This document shows positions 1 through 8,415 of a stretch of 64,000 nucleotides of DNA, piece after piece (positions within the stretch are counted from its first letter, which is position 1; every line of letters starts with the position of its first letter). A program made the position numbers and the translations under genes. The notes under the pieces are model-generated. The model was not told the DNA's origin. It was given only the letters and a program-made list of their open reading frames with translations, and searched no databases. Location of the stretch: contig NZ_OX638201.1 of the NCBI RefSeq assembly GCF_951805225.1, forward strand, positions 744,001 through 808,000, read 5' to 3'. This DNA is from an uncultured Flavobacterium sp. GTDB taxonomy: Bacteria; Bacteroidota; Bacteroidia; Flavobacteriales; Flavobacteriaceae.

Positions 1-245
1 TTGATCGCCACTTTTGCACATTTGTAATGAGAAAGTGTTGGTGTAACAATATCGATTACATCCACAGCGTGGATTAATTTTGCAATAGTACTGAAGTTTT
101 TATAACCGAATTCTTTTGAAATTCTTTCGGCATTTTCTTGATTTTCGTCGTAAAATCCAACTAATTCGTATTTGTCAGATTGTTGTAATAAGCGTAAATG
201 TATTTTACCTAGATGACCTGCACCTAAAACTCCTACTTTTAACAT
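1..245 (-). CDS. Gfo/Idh/MocA family oxidoreductase, N-terminal part (runs off the window)
   Basis: Only the first 81 codons are present; the gene continues beyond base 1. The start is the ATG read on the minus strand from 245. The protein opens with a Rossmann nucleotide-binding strand-loop-helix (MLKVGVLGAGHLGKIHL), followed by a region reading DVIDIVTPTLSHY, the usual second half of the NAD(P)-binding fold in Gfo/Idh/MocA proteins. Such enzymes oxidise or reduce sugars and related polyols. The substrate-binding C-terminal domain is outside the window, so the substrate cannot be inferred. It diverges from pcm. Confidence 0.85.
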   Translation of the reverse strand, partial: MLKVGVLGAGHLGKIHLRLLQQSDKYELVGFYDENQENAERISKEFGYKNFSTIAKLIHAVDVIDIVTPTLSHYKCAKVAI

Positions 246-337
246 GAGAATGTATTTTAAACAAAAATATAATTTATTTGTCGAAAGTGAAAGTTAATGC
301 AATAAAGATTTAGGAATTTAATAATTAAAAATCAATA

Positions 338-367
338 TTTGATTTACTGTTTTGTTTCCTATTTTTG
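338..367 (+). promoter_or_regulatory. Bacteroidota-type promoter for pcm
   Basis: TTTG at 338-341, 18 bases, then TATTTTTG at 360-367, matching the TTTG / TAnnTTTG consensus known for Bacteroidota. It ends 21 bases before the TTG start of pcm, so the untranslated leader would be short. Confidence 0.6.
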
Positions 368-388
368 CAAAAATAAAACCTACCCATT

Positions 389-1030
389 TTGAAAGACACT
401 GCCAAACATCAAGGACTTCGTAATCAATTAGTAAGCACTTTAGAACAAAAAGGAATTACTGATAAAGCGGTTTTGGATGCGATAAAAAAAATCCCAAGAC
501 ATCTTTTTTTAAATTCTAGTTTTGAAGATTACGCTTATCAGGATAAGGCTTTTCCTATAGGAGCGGGGCAAACTATTTCGCAACCTTACACTGTTGCTTT
601 TCAATCTCAATTGTTAGAAGTAAAAAAAGAACACAAAATCCTTGAAATAGGAACTGGCTCCGGTTACCAAACTGCAGTTTTATGTATGTTGGGCGCTAAG
701 GTATATAGCGTGGAAAGACAGAATGAGTTGTTTAAAACGACTTCAAATTTATTTCCAAAATTAAATATTCGTCCTAAACATTTATCATTTGGTGACGGAT
801 ACAAAGGATTGCCAAGTTATGCACCGTTTGATAGTATTATTGTAACGGCGGGCGCTCCGTTTATTCCGCAGCCATTAATGGCGCAGTTAAAAATAGGAGG
901 AAGATTAGTAATTCCGTTAGGCGAAGATGTTCAGATTATGACATTATTGATTCGAAAAAATGAAACACAATTCGAAAAACATGAGTTTGGAGAATTTAGA
1001 TTTGTTCCTTTATTAGAAGATAAAAATTAA
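389..1030 (+). CDS. pcm: Protein-L-isoaspartate O-methyltransferase
   Basis: A 213-residue SAM-dependent methyltransferase that methylates isoaspartyl residues in damaged proteins so that they can return to normal aspartate. Visible signatures: the family motif AFPIGAGQTISQPYTVA at about residues 54-70 and the SAM-binding loop ILEIGTGSGYQ around residues 84-94; length is typical. The start is TTG at 389: it lies just after a good promoter, no ATG sits nearby in frame, and starting later would remove conserved N-terminal helices. It is monocistronic, followed by a shared terminator with the convergent Fic gene. Confidence 0.93.
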   Translation: MKDTAKHQGLRNQLVSTLEQKGITDKAVLDAIKKIPRHLFLNSSFEDYAYQDKAFPIGAGQTISQPYTVAFQSQLLEVKKEHKILEIGTGSGYQTAVLCMLGAKVYSVERQNELFKTTSNLFPKLNIRPKHLSFGDGYKGLPSYAPFDSIIVTAGAPFIPQPLMAQLKIGGRLVIPLGEDVQIMTLLIRKNETQFEKHEFGEFRFVPLLEDKN

Positions 1031-1034
1031 GAGA

Positions 1035-1063
1035 AAAGCCCAATTTAGTTGGGCTTTTTTTAT
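1035..1063. terminator. Bidirectional intrinsic terminator between pcm and the Fic gene
   Basis: Inverted repeat AAAGCCCAA (1035-1043) and TTGGGCTTT (1049-1057) with a 5-base loop, followed by T residues on the plus strand. It lies between convergent genes and overlaps the last codon of the minus-strand gene. Confidence 0.8.
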
Positions 1064-2109
1064 TGACCAATAATACTAATATATCGTTCTAGATTTTCTT
1101 TTTCAATTTGAGCAATAAAAAGTAAAAAGTCTTCTTTGTTATTCTTGGTTTGGGCAATTTCAAGACTTTGGTAGTATTGCATACGACTATCATAATCTCC
1201 TTTTATATTAGCAATGATATATCCTTTTTGTAATAGGATTAAATTCATGACAAGACGAGAAGTTCGCCCGTTTCCATCAATAAAAGGATGAATTGTGACT
1301 AATCTCTCATGCATTTCGGCAGCAAGAATGATTGGATGTAATTTGTTCTTGTTGATTTCGTACCAAATAAAATAATCTTCCATTTCTTTTGCAACCATAA
1401 AAGGTTGTGGCGGCATATGTGTACTTCCTTTTATCATAACCTGGACTTTTCTATAACGTCCTGCGTCTTCAGGAATTATTCCGCGTAAAATTAAATTGTG
1501 AATCGATAAAAGATCACGTTCGTTTAGGGAAGCATTTCTTTGCATCAAATCTTTAATAAAACCAATAGCTTCTTGATGATTAATAGCTTCTAAATGCTCG
1601 CGCATACTTTTTCCCGAAATAGTCAAACCTTCATTAATAACCATATCTGTTTCGCGAAGTGTCATTGTGTTACCTTCAATACGATTACTTTCAAAAGTAT
1701 ATTCTAACTCTAAAGCCTGAGTGATTCTAAAGCTATCATATTGACGATAACTATCTAGTTTCTCTTTTAAAAGATCGATCTCATTTAAAAGTTTTTCTAA
1801 AGTATTGGAAATCTTTAATTTCGAAACTGTTTTGTTATATTTTATTTCTTGTTCGGCTAGTATTAAAGCTTTTAAAGCAAATTCATCATCTCCAATTTCA
1901 TACAGAATTTTTTCTTTAAGCCATGCGATCATTAAAGTTTCATAATCGATTTCTAAAAGTTGAGCAAGTTTAGAAATTTGATCTTTAGTTGGTTTTCTCG
2001 TCCCTGATTCAAATTTACTTATCAAAGCCTGATCAATGCCAACTAATTGTGCCACTTCTCGAGTCTTTAATCCTTTTTGTTCTCTCGCATTTTTAAGAAG
2101 TGTTTTCAT
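1060..2109 (-). CDS. Fic domain protein with N-terminal XRE-type helix-turn-helix
   Basis: 349 residues. Residues 4-58 form a Cro/C1-type HTH (REVAQLVGIDQALISKFESG), so the protein may bind DNA. The C-terminal half is a Fic domain with the complete catalytic motif HPFIDGNGRTSR at 274-285; Fic enzymes usually transfer AMP from ATP to a target hydroxyl. Residues 141-146 (SNRIEG) match the class II inhibitory motif [S/T]xxxE[G/N], placed before the Fic core as in self-inhibited class II enzymes. The combination suggests an autoinhibited AMPylator whose target or DNA site is unknown. It stands alone, convergent with pcm. Confidence 0.88.
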   Translation of the reverse strand: MKTLLKNAREQKGLKTREVAQLVGIDQALISKFESGTRKPTKDQISKLAQLLEIDYETLMIAWLKEKILYEIGDDEFALKALILAEQEIKYNKTVSKLKISNTLEKLLNEIDLLKEKLDSYRQYDSFRITQALELEYTFESNRIEGNTMTLRETDMVINEGLTISGKSMREHLEAINHQEAIGFIKDLMQRNASLNERDLLSIHNLILRGIIPEDAGRYRKVQVMIKGSTHMPPQPFMVAKEMEDYFIWYEINKNKLHPIILAAEMHERLVTIHPFIDGNGRTSRLVMNLILLQKGYIIANIKGDYDSRMQYYQSLEIAQTKNNKEDFLLFIAQIEKENLERYISIIGQ

Positions 2110-2198
2110 TTTTATATGATTTGTATTGTCTTGACAAATTTAGTCATTTTTATTTGAATTAAAAAAGCAATAGACAACTATTGCTTTTAATAATGTTT

Positions 2199-2840
2199 TT
2201 ATTTAGGAGGAAGTGACCCGTCTTTTCTCATTTCTTTTACAACTGTTTGCATAATTGCATCAACAGTTTGACCTAAATCAGTAACGTAATCTGATTTTGT
2301 AGTTCCTGTCCAGATTAGTTTATTTTCTTTTAATGAAAAAATATTTGTTTCGACCATATACGAAGTTGTTTCCTGATAATATCCCGGATCGTAGAAGTTA
2401 GGAGAGTACATTCCGTACCAATTTCCAAAACCATAGCCATACATTCCGGTGTACATTCCGTCAAATCCACCATAATACATTCCGGTATAAGTTCCGGGAA
2501 CATAAGTAGTTTCTTTGTCAGCACTTACTAATCGCATTGTAATTACTCCGTCAAAATTCTCGTCTTGTAAGATTTTTAATTTTTGTTCTTTGGTAAGATC
2601 TTTGACTGTTTCGTTTAGGTATTGATAAGAAGTTTTGAAAATTGGATTACTTGCTGCAATTCTATTCTCTGCAACTCTTCTTGAAGCTTCATCTTTTACC
2701 AAAACAACAACCAATACTTTTTTGAAATTCTCTTGAGCAACAGTTATTTTAGGATCTCTCCAACTATTGACGATAGAAGTATTGCTACCACAACTTGAAA
2801 GTGCAAAAACAGTAATCAATAAAAATAAGTACTTCTTCAT
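2199..2840 (-). CDS. Lipoprotein, DUF4136-like, with a Gly/Tyr/Met-rich insert
   Basis: 213 residues with a lipoprotein signal peptide (FALSSC lipobox near residue 16), so probably membrane-anchored in the periplasm or on the outer membrane. The region NSWRDP followed by a VLVVVLVKDEASRRVAENRI strand-helix and a C-terminal TGTTKS...VDAIMQTVVKEMRKDG segment resembles the DUF4136-type lipoproteins of Bacteroidota; this is by eye only. Residues about 115-155 are unusually rich in Gly, Tyr and Met in GMY/YGG-type steps. Function unknown. It stands alone between two same-strand genes. Confidence 0.75.
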   Translation of the reverse strand: MKKYLFLLITVFALSSCGSNTSIVNSWRDPKITVAQENFKKVLVVVLVKDEASRRVAENRIAASNPIFKTSYQYLNETVKDLTKEQKLKILQDENFDGVITMRLVSADKETTYVPGTYTGMYYGGFDGMYTGMYGYGFGNWYGMYSPNFYDPGYYQETTSYMVETNIFSLKENKLIWTGTTKSDYVTDLGQTVDAIMQTVVKEMRKDGSLPPK

Positions 2841-2917
2841 ATTACATTTTTTTAGAATTATTGTAGTAAAAATACGTATAAAATGATAAAGAATACTAGT
2901 TCTGGTAAAAATAACTT

Positions 2918-3373
2918 TTAGTTATAAGCTTTTTTTATTCGATCTAAATCACGTTTAGTGTCCTGTTCTTTAAGAGATTCACGTTTGTCGTAATTTTTCT
3001 TTCCTTTACAAAGACCAATTTGCAATTTTGCCAATCCTTTTTCATTCGTAAACAATTTTAAAGGAACTATTGTAAGTCCTTTTGCTTGTACATTTTTATG
3101 AAGCGTTTTTAGTTCTTTTTTATTCAAAAGTAATTTTCTCTCGCTTCTGGATTTATGGTTAAATTGATTTCCAAAAGAATATTCTTCTATATAGGTATTT
3201 ATAGCAAAAAGTTCGAGATTACTAAATTCGCAGAAACTTTCGGTAATATTAGCTTTTCCTAAGCGTATTGATTTAATTTCAGTTCCGGATAAAACAATTC
3301 CGGCAGTATAAGTGTCGATTATCTCATAATCAAATCGAGCTCTTTTATTAAGTATATTGACTGTTTTTAACAT
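2918..3373 (-). CDS. smpB: SsrA-binding protein SmpB
   Basis: 151 residues. SmpB binds tmRNA and brings it to stalled ribosomes for trans-translation. Family features: NKRARFDYEIIDTYTAGIVLSGTEIKS at the N terminus, SFCEF, and the basic tail GKKNYDKRESLKEQDTKRD near the C terminus. I start at the ATG at 3373 (MLKTVN) rather than the in-frame ATG at 3391, because the shorter form has the usual SmpB N terminus and a TAnnTTTG box lies between the two. tmRNA itself is not seen in this window. Confidence 0.95.
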   Translation of the reverse strand: MLKTVNILNKRARFDYEIIDTYTAGIVLSGTEIKSIRLGKANITESFCEFSNLELFAINTYIEEYSFGNQFNHKSRSERKLLLNKKELKTLHKNVQAKGLTIVPLKLFTNEKGLAKLQIGLCKGKKNYDKRESLKEQDTKRDLDRIKKAYN

Positions 3374-3378
3374 AAGTA

Positions 3379-3386
3379 CAAATGTA
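3379..3386 (-). promoter_or_regulatory. Possible -7 box for smpB
   Basis: On the minus strand this reads TACATTTG, a match to TAnnTTTG. No clear TTTG lies about 19 bases further upstream. If used, transcription would start at or within a few bases of the smpB ATG at 3373. Confidence 0.4.
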
Positions 3387-3433
3387 AACAAAATTGGAAA
3401 ACTTTGATATGTCTAAAGATAATTAAAGATTTA

Positions 3434-3463
3434 ATTGATTTAGATTTCAATTTACTAGTTTTG
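3434..3463 (+). promoter_or_regulatory. Candidate promoter for the VF530-type gene
   Basis: ATTG (3434-3437), 18 bases, TAGTTTTG (3456-3463). Transcription would begin near 3470, exactly at the hairpin that follows. Confidence 0.5.
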
Positions 3464-3471
3464 TAAAAAAT

Positions 3472-3523
3472 AAAGAGCGTACTTTTTTAAAGCACGCTCT
3501 TTTTATTATTATTATTATTATTA
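3472..3523 (+). promoter_or_regulatory. Promoter-proximal hairpin plus (TTA)7 tract in the leader of the VF530-type gene
   Basis: AAAGAGCGT (3472-3480) pairs with ACGCTCTTT (3494-3502), followed by a T-rich tract containing seven TTA units at 3503-3523. It looks like an intrinsic terminator, but the smpB gene upstream points away, so it lies at the very 5' end of the message for the gene at 3539. It may be an attenuator, an mRNA-stabilising hairpin, or end an RNA too short to recognise. Confidence 0.55.
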
Positions 3524-3538
3524 TTTAAAAAGTATAAA

Positions 3539-3766
3539 ATGCAGAATCAATCTAAAGATCCTTTACACGGAATTACACTTCAAAAAATTTTAGAATCATT
3601 AGTTGATCATTACGGCTTTGACACATTAGGAGAATTAATTCCTGTAAAATGCTTCTTGTCAAATCCTAGTATTAAATCAAGTTTAACTTTCTTAAGAAAA
3701 ACAGATTGGGCTCGTAAAAAAGTAGAAGATTTATATGTAAAATCACTACCTAAGTTTACGAAATAA
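3539..3766 (+). CDS. VF530-type DNA-binding protein (DUF2132)
   Basis: 75 residues, nearly all within the VF530/DUF2132 domain: DPLHGITLQKILESLVDHYG, then CFLSNPSIKSSLTFLRKTDWARKKVEDLY. Members are small helical proteins, thought from structure to bind DNA; the cellular role is not known. Its stop codon abuts the stop of the convergent gene at 3767, leaving no room for a terminator. The leader has an unusual hairpin and TTA tract. Confidence 0.88.
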   Translation: MQNQSKDPLHGITLQKILESLVDHYGFDTLGELIPVKCFLSNPSIKSSLTFLRKTDWARKKVEDLYVKSLPKFTK

Positions 3767-4321
3767 TTACAATTTATAAGAAATCATAACACCGCCACGG
3801 TACGGAAGCCATTCGCCACTTTTGTTCCAGTTTGGAGCTTTTTCATATCTTCCAGGAGTTCCATCATTATAATAACCGTGGTAAAAACCTTGATGCCATC
3901 CACCACCTGCAAAAATATCTAATATAAATTTATCGCTTAATTTGATATTGTATCCAATAGTTGCACCTAATCTATAACCAAAACCTTGTTCGTATAAATT
4001 GGTATCCCAGTAATTCCATTTTTGTAATTGATAAATATCCGGACCAGCGTGAGCACCTACGTAAAATCCATTATATTTTTCTTTAAAATGGTAACGAACT
4101 TCCGCAGTGAACGTATAAAATTCCATTGGATTATGTCCATTAAAGGATTTCCAAAAAGAAGCCATTACGTCAAAACTAAAAGTAGTTTTCTCTCCAATAC
4201 TAGTTTCTACACCAACATTTGGAATACCTACTAAAGCTGTTGCTGCATTAAATTTAATAAAAGTTTGACTTTGTGATTGTATTGTAAAGAAAAGAACAAG
4301 AAGTATTAATAATTTTTTCAT
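3767..4321 (-). CDS. DUF3575-like outer-membrane barrel protein
   Basis: 184 residues from the ATG at 4321 (MKKLLILLVLFFTIQSQSQ), which gives a clean signal peptide; an in-frame ATG six codons upstream is less likely. The mature part alternates hydrophobic and polar residues in aromatic-rich beta-strands (NGFYVGAHAGPDIYQ, ILDIFAGGGWHQGFYHG) and ends in a strand with aromatic and leucine residues (MISYKL), as in small outer-membrane barrels. The pattern fits DUF3575, a Bacteroidota family related to fimbrial accessory barrels. No function can be assigned. Convergent with the VF530-type gene with zero gap. Confidence 0.75.
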   Translation of the reverse strand: MKKLLILLVLFFTIQSQSQTFIKFNAATALVGIPNVGVETSIGEKTTFSFDVMASFWKSFNGHNPMEFYTFTAEVRYHFKEKYNGFYVGAHAGPDIYQLQKWNYWDTNLYEQGFGYRLGATIGYNIKLSDKFILDIFAGGGWHQGFYHGYYNDGTPGRYEKAPNWNKSGEWLPYRGGVMISYKL

Positions 4322-4451
4322 AAGATATTTTATAAACAAATGCGGATTGCATTAATTATTTCGGGTGCAAATATAACGCATAAGAATACTTACTATTGCT
4401 TGTTGTTCTCTTTTTTAATGAAGTTTTTTCTGTAAAAAACGGTTGTTGAAA

Positions 4452-5000
4452 TTACTTTTCTAATAATGAGTAAATTACCTTATCGTAAAAACGACCTTCA
4501 TAAAAGTCAGATTCTTTAAAATGAGCTTCTTTTACAAAACCGCATTTTTGCAGTACTTTTTCAGAGGCAAAATTCTCAGGATCAATAACAGCTTCTATCG
4601 AATGTAATTTTAAATCTTCAAAACCAAATTTAATTAATCGGTTTACAGCTTCAGGAATTATTCCTTTTCCGTGAAATTCAGGTAACAAAATATATCCAAT
4701 TTCAGCACGATAATTTTCAGGTTGCATTCTGTAATAGCCAATTATGCCAAGTAGTTTAGGACTGTCTTTTAGTGTAATTGCCCAATTGATCCCAACATTT
4801 GTATTTATTTTACCTTCAATCTCTGCAATAAGTACAAGAGCATCTTCAGCACTTTTCAATAAAGGCCTTGGGATGAATTTCATTGTTTCGGGATTCGAAC
4901 GCAATATGAAAATATCATGTGCATCATCATTTGTAACCCTTCTTAATATTAAACGCTCCGTTTCTATAACCGGAAACGGATTAAAATTAAATTCTAGCAT
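4452..5000 (-). CDS. GNAT acetyltransferase, RimJ/RimL-like
   Basis: 182 residues. Opens with ETERLILRRVTNDDAHDIF, the usual N terminus of RimJ/RimL-type GNAT proteins, and carries the acetyl-CoA loop region around ILLPEFHGKGIIPEAV (about residues 105-122) and the closing NFASEKVLQKCGF. Such proteins acetylate protein N termini or small amines; the substrate here is unknown. It lies 11 bases after the epimerase-like gene on the same strand and is probably co-transcribed with it. Confidence 0.88.
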   Translation of the reverse strand: MLEFNFNPFPVIETERLILRRVTNDDAHDIFILRSNPETMKFIPRPLLKSAEDALVLIAEIEGKINTNVGINWAITLKDSPKLLGIIGYYRMQPENYRAEIGYILLPEFHGKGIIPEAVNRLIKFGFEDLKLHSIEAVIDPENFASEKVLQKCGFVKEAHFKESDFYEGRFYDKVIYSLLEK

Positions 5001-5011
5001 TTCTTTACTAT

Positions 5012-5863
5012 TTATAATATTTGTAAACTAAATTTTGCTTGGAAAGTTTGATTGGCATCCAAAACTAAAATTCCTTCTTTTTCAAATAAATCGCCAGAGT
5101 TTTCAGCAGTGTCTGAATATCCAAGCCAAGGCTCAATACATATAAATGGAGCATTTTCTTTGGTCCAGATTCCTAAACTAGGAAAATCTTCAAAAGCAAC
5201 CTTTATATAAGGTTTTGAGTTTTCAAGAATTGTAAGCGAATTTGACTTTAATGTTTTGAAAATCAACGCATCGTTCTCAAATAATTTATAATTTAAAGGA
5301 ACTAAACTATTGGTGCTTTCTAAAATTTCTGTTTTATTTGAGATTAAATCATTCTCTAAAATATAATATTTCAAAACTTCATTTTTTTCAAAATCAAGAG
5401 TATAATTTTCAAAAGCTTCAGGTAATGCTATTGCAGGGTGAGCTCCTATAGAAAAAGGCATTTTAGATTCCCCTTCATTAATTACTTTGTATTCAATATT
5501 TAATGTAGATTCATGAAGTGTATAGATAAGTTGTAATTCAAATGAAAAAGGATATTTTTTCAGTGTTTCTTCATTATATTTTAATGAAAAAACAGCACTA
5601 TTTTCAGTTTTTTCGATCAATTGAAAATCCATATCACGAGCAAAACCGTGTCTTGGTAATTGATATTCAGTTCCATTAATAGTATAAGTGTTGTTTTTTA
5701 AAGTTCCTACAATCGGAAAAAGAACAGGCGAGTGTTTTCCCCAGAAATCAGGATTACCTTCCCAGATAAATTCTTTATTCTGATTGTTTTTTAATGAAAA
5801 TAATTCTGCTCCCGCATGTTTAATAGAAGCGCTTATCTGTGAATTTGAAATAGTTGTATTCAA
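5012..5863 (-). CDS. Aldose 1-epimerase family protein (galactose mutarotase-like)
   Basis: 283 residues, the full length of the LacX-like branch of the aldose 1-epimerase family. Characteristic stretches: HSPVLFPIVGTLKNNTY, LPRHGFARDMDF, and SIGAHPAIALP in the middle, which carries the conserved His. Family members interconvert sugar anomers, and many branch members have unproved substrates. It is the first gene of a likely two-gene transcript with the GNAT at 4452-5000. Confidence 0.88.
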   Translation of the reverse strand: MNTTISNSQISASIKHAGAELFSLKNNQNKEFIWEGNPDFWGKHSPVLFPIVGTLKNNTYTINGTEYQLPRHGFARDMDFQLIEKTENSAVFSLKYNEETLKKYPFSFELQLIYTLHESTLNIEYKVINEGESKMPFSIGAHPAIALPEAFENYTLDFEKNEVLKYYILENDLISNKTEILESTNSLVPLNYKLFENDALIFKTLKSNSLTILENSKPYIKVAFEDFPSLGIWTKENAPFICIEPWLGYSDTAENSGDLFEKEGILVLDANQTFQAKFSLQIL

Positions 5864-6049
5864 TTTTTTGTAGTTGAAGTGAATTAATTTTATAAGGAAT
5901 GTAAATGTATTTGATAAATTTTATTTTTCTAAGAAAAAGCCTCAAAATATTTTTTTGATAAATTTTTGCTAAAATTAAATTTATCTTTTAGGTTTTCTCT
6001 GTAAATAGCTTTTTTTTTCATTAATTTGCTACATAAACAGCTAAAAAAT

Positions 6050-8317
6050 ATGAAAAAGCATTCCTTTAAAGGCCTTTTAACCATGGCTTTCTTTGTTGGA
6101 ATTTCTTCTGTTTGGGCGCAACAAACGCCTGTCGGGACAGCAGTAAATCCAGTTAATAATTATAATTATCATGATGCGTTTGCACCAAATTTTTACACTA
6201 AAAATGGTACGCCAACGCGCTCTGCAAGCGGTCAGCCAGGAGTTGAGTATTGGCAAAACAGAGCTGATTATCAGATTACAGCAAAGCTAAACGGAACTAC
6301 AAACGAAATTATTGGTACAGACGAAGTTACATATACTAATAATAGTCCGGATAAATTGTCATTTGTTTGGATGTATTTAGATCAAAACTTATTCAAAGGA
6401 GATTCAAGAGGAAATGCTGTTGTGCCTTTAACAGGAAGTCGTAACGGAGCTCAAGGTCAGGTTTTTGACGGAGGAAATAAGATAAAATCAGTAAAAGTAA
6501 TTTCTGTTGGAAAGAAAAAGACAGAAGTTGATGCAAAATATGTAATTACAGATACCAGAATGCAAATTTTTCTTCCTGAAGAATTAGCTTCAAAAGGAGG
6601 TTCTGTAAAAATCAAAATCGAATTTTCGTTCATCGCTCCTTTTGAAGGATCTGACAGAATGGGAGTTTTAGAAACTAAAAACGGTAAAATTTTCACAATT
6701 GCACAATGGTACCCGCGTATGTGTGTGTATGATGATGTAAGAGGTTGGAATACTGCTCCTTATTTAGGTGCTTCTGAGTTTTACTTGGAATACGGAGATT
6801 TTGATGTAAAAATTACAACTCCTGCAAATCATTATGTTGTAGGTTCTGGAGAGCTATTAAATGGTGCAGAAGTATTGCCTGCTGAACAATTTAAACGTTA
6901 CAAAGAAGCTTCTTTAAGCGATAAAACAGTTACGATTCGTTCTGCTTCTGAAGTTGCTGCAACTGCGACTACAAATGCAACGGCTGTAAAAACATGGCAT
7001 TATCAAATAAAAAATGCACGTGATTTTTCTTGGGCATCATCTCCGGCTTTTATTTTAGATGGAGCCAAAATTAACTTACCAAGTGGTAAAAAAGCATTGG
7101 CATTATCAGCTTATCCTGTAGAAAGTGATGGACGTGACGGTTACGGTCGTTCAACTGAATACGTAAAAGCAGCGATTGAAAACTATTCTAAAAGATGGTT
7201 TGAATATCCTTATCCTGTAGCAACAAACGTAGCAGGAAATGAAGGTGGAATGGAATATCCTGGAATTGTTTTTTGCGGATGGGAATCTAAAGGAAAAGAT
7301 TTATGGGGAGTTACAGATCACGAATTTGGACACATTTGGTTTCCTATGATTGTAGGTTCAAACGAGAGATTGTTTGCCTGGATGGATGAAGGTTTTAATA
7401 CTTTTATAAATTCATTAAGTACTGCCGAATTTAACAAAGGTGAATATAACGATCCGCCATCAGATTTGCACAAAGAAGCGGAGCCTTTTACAAGACCTGA
7501 TTTAGAAACTATCATGAGTTCTCCTGATAATATGAAGGAAGCAAATATTGGTATGTTATGTTATTTCAAGCCAAGTTCAGGATTAATAATCTTAAGAGAA
7601 CAAATATTAGGAAAAGAGCGTTTTGATACCGCTTTCCGTACTTATGTAGAGCGTTGGGCTTACAAACATCCACAACCGGATGACTTTTTCAGATCTATGG
7701 AAAATGTTGCAGGTGAAGACTTAAGCTGGTTCTGGAGAAGCTGGTATGTTAACAACTGGCGTTTTGACCAAGGTATAAATTCAATTAAATATGTAAAAAA
7801 CGATCCTTCAAAAGGAGTTGTAATTACAGTTGAAAATTTCGATAAAATGCCAATGCCAATCGTTGTAGATGTTAAAACAAAAAGTGGTAAAGTTTCAAGA
7901 GTTACTGTTCCTGTAGAAGTATGGCAACGTAACAATGTTTGGTCATTCAAACATGATTCAACCGAAGAAATTCAAAGCATAACACTTGATCCTGACCATG
8001 TTTTTCCTGATAATAATGAGGGAAATAACGTTTGGACAGCCGGAAAAAGTACAATAGAAAAAGATGTAATTTTAGACGGTTATTTAGGAGTATATTCAAC
8101 AACTAAAGCACCGCTTAAAATTGAATTTACAGAAAAAAACAGCACATTAAATGCTGAGATTACAAACTATCCAAAGTTTTCTGTAACACCGGTAGAGAAC
8201 GAAAAAGATACATTTGAATCAACTGGAGCTGGATTAAAATTTAAATTTAATGAAGCAAAAACAGGATTTGATATGATAATTTTAGGAAGCGGACAATCGA
8301 TTCCGTTTACAAAATAA
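6050..8317 (+). CDS. Secreted M1 family metallopeptidase
   Basis: 755 residues from the ATG at 6050, giving signal peptide MKKHSFKGLLTMAFFVGISSVWAQ; an in-frame TTG at 6026 overlaps a near-consensus -7 box (6021-6028) and is rejected. The zinc site is intact: HEFGH starting about residue 424, then 18 residues, then Glu, which is the M1 pattern HExxH-x18-E. Upstream GGMEYPG replaces the classic GxMEN exopeptidase motif, as in many Bacteroidota M1-like proteins. A C-terminal tail beyond the catalytic part has no clear T9SS signature. Probably a periplasmic or secreted aminopeptidase-like enzyme. Monocistronic, with its own terminator. Confidence 0.9.
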   Translation: MKKHSFKGLLTMAFFVGISSVWAQQTPVGTAVNPVNNYNYHDAFAPNFYTKNGTPTRSASGQPGVEYWQNRADYQITAKLNGTTNEIIGTDEVTYTNNSPDKLSFVWMYLDQNLFKGDSRGNAVVPLTGSRNGAQGQVFDGGNKIKSVKVISVGKKKTEVDAKYVITDTRMQIFLPEELASKGGSVKIKIEFSFIAPFEGSDRMGVLETKNGKIFTIAQWYPRMCVYDDVRGWNTAPYLGASEFYLEYGDFDVKITTPANHYVVGSGELLNGAEVLPAEQFKRYKEASLSDKTVTIRSASEVAATATTNATAVKTWHYQIKNARDFSWASSPAFILDGAKINLPSGKKALALSAYPVESDGRDGYGRSTEYVKAAIENYSKRWFEYPYPVATNVAGNEGGMEYPGIVFCGWESKGKDLWGVTDHEFGHIWFPMIVGSNERLFAWMDEGFNTFINSLSTAEFNKGEYNDPPSDLHKEAEPFTRPDLETIMSSPDNMKEANIGMLCYFKPSSGLIILREQILGKERFDTAFRTYVERWAYKHPQPDDFFRSMENVAGEDLSWFWRSWYVNNWRFDQGINSIKYVKNDPSKGVVITVENFDKMPMPIVVDVKTKSGKVSRVTVPVEVWQRNNVWSFKHDSTEEIQSITLDPDHVFPDNNEGNNVWTAGKSTIEKDVILDGYLGVYSTTKAPLKIEFTEKNSTLNAEITNYPKFSVTPVENEKDTFESTGAGLKFKFNEAKTGFDMIILGSGQSIPFTK

Positions 8318-8346
8318 GAATTAGAAATATACAAACTAATATGTTT

Positions 8347-8386
8347 AAAACCCGATAGTTATTCTGTAACTATCGGGTTTTTGTTT
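8347..8386 (+). terminator. Terminator of the M1 peptidase gene
   Basis: Arms AAAACCCGATAGTTA (8347-8361) and TAACTATCGGGTTTT (8367-8381) around a 5-base loop, followed by T-rich sequence; 30 bases after the stop codon. Confidence 0.85.
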
Positions 8387-8415
8387 TGTTTAAAGTTACT
8401 GTATAGTTGATGTTT

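Noticed and set aside
3472..3502. Terminator of smpB
   Set aside because: smpB is transcribed away from this hairpin, which lies upstream of its start.
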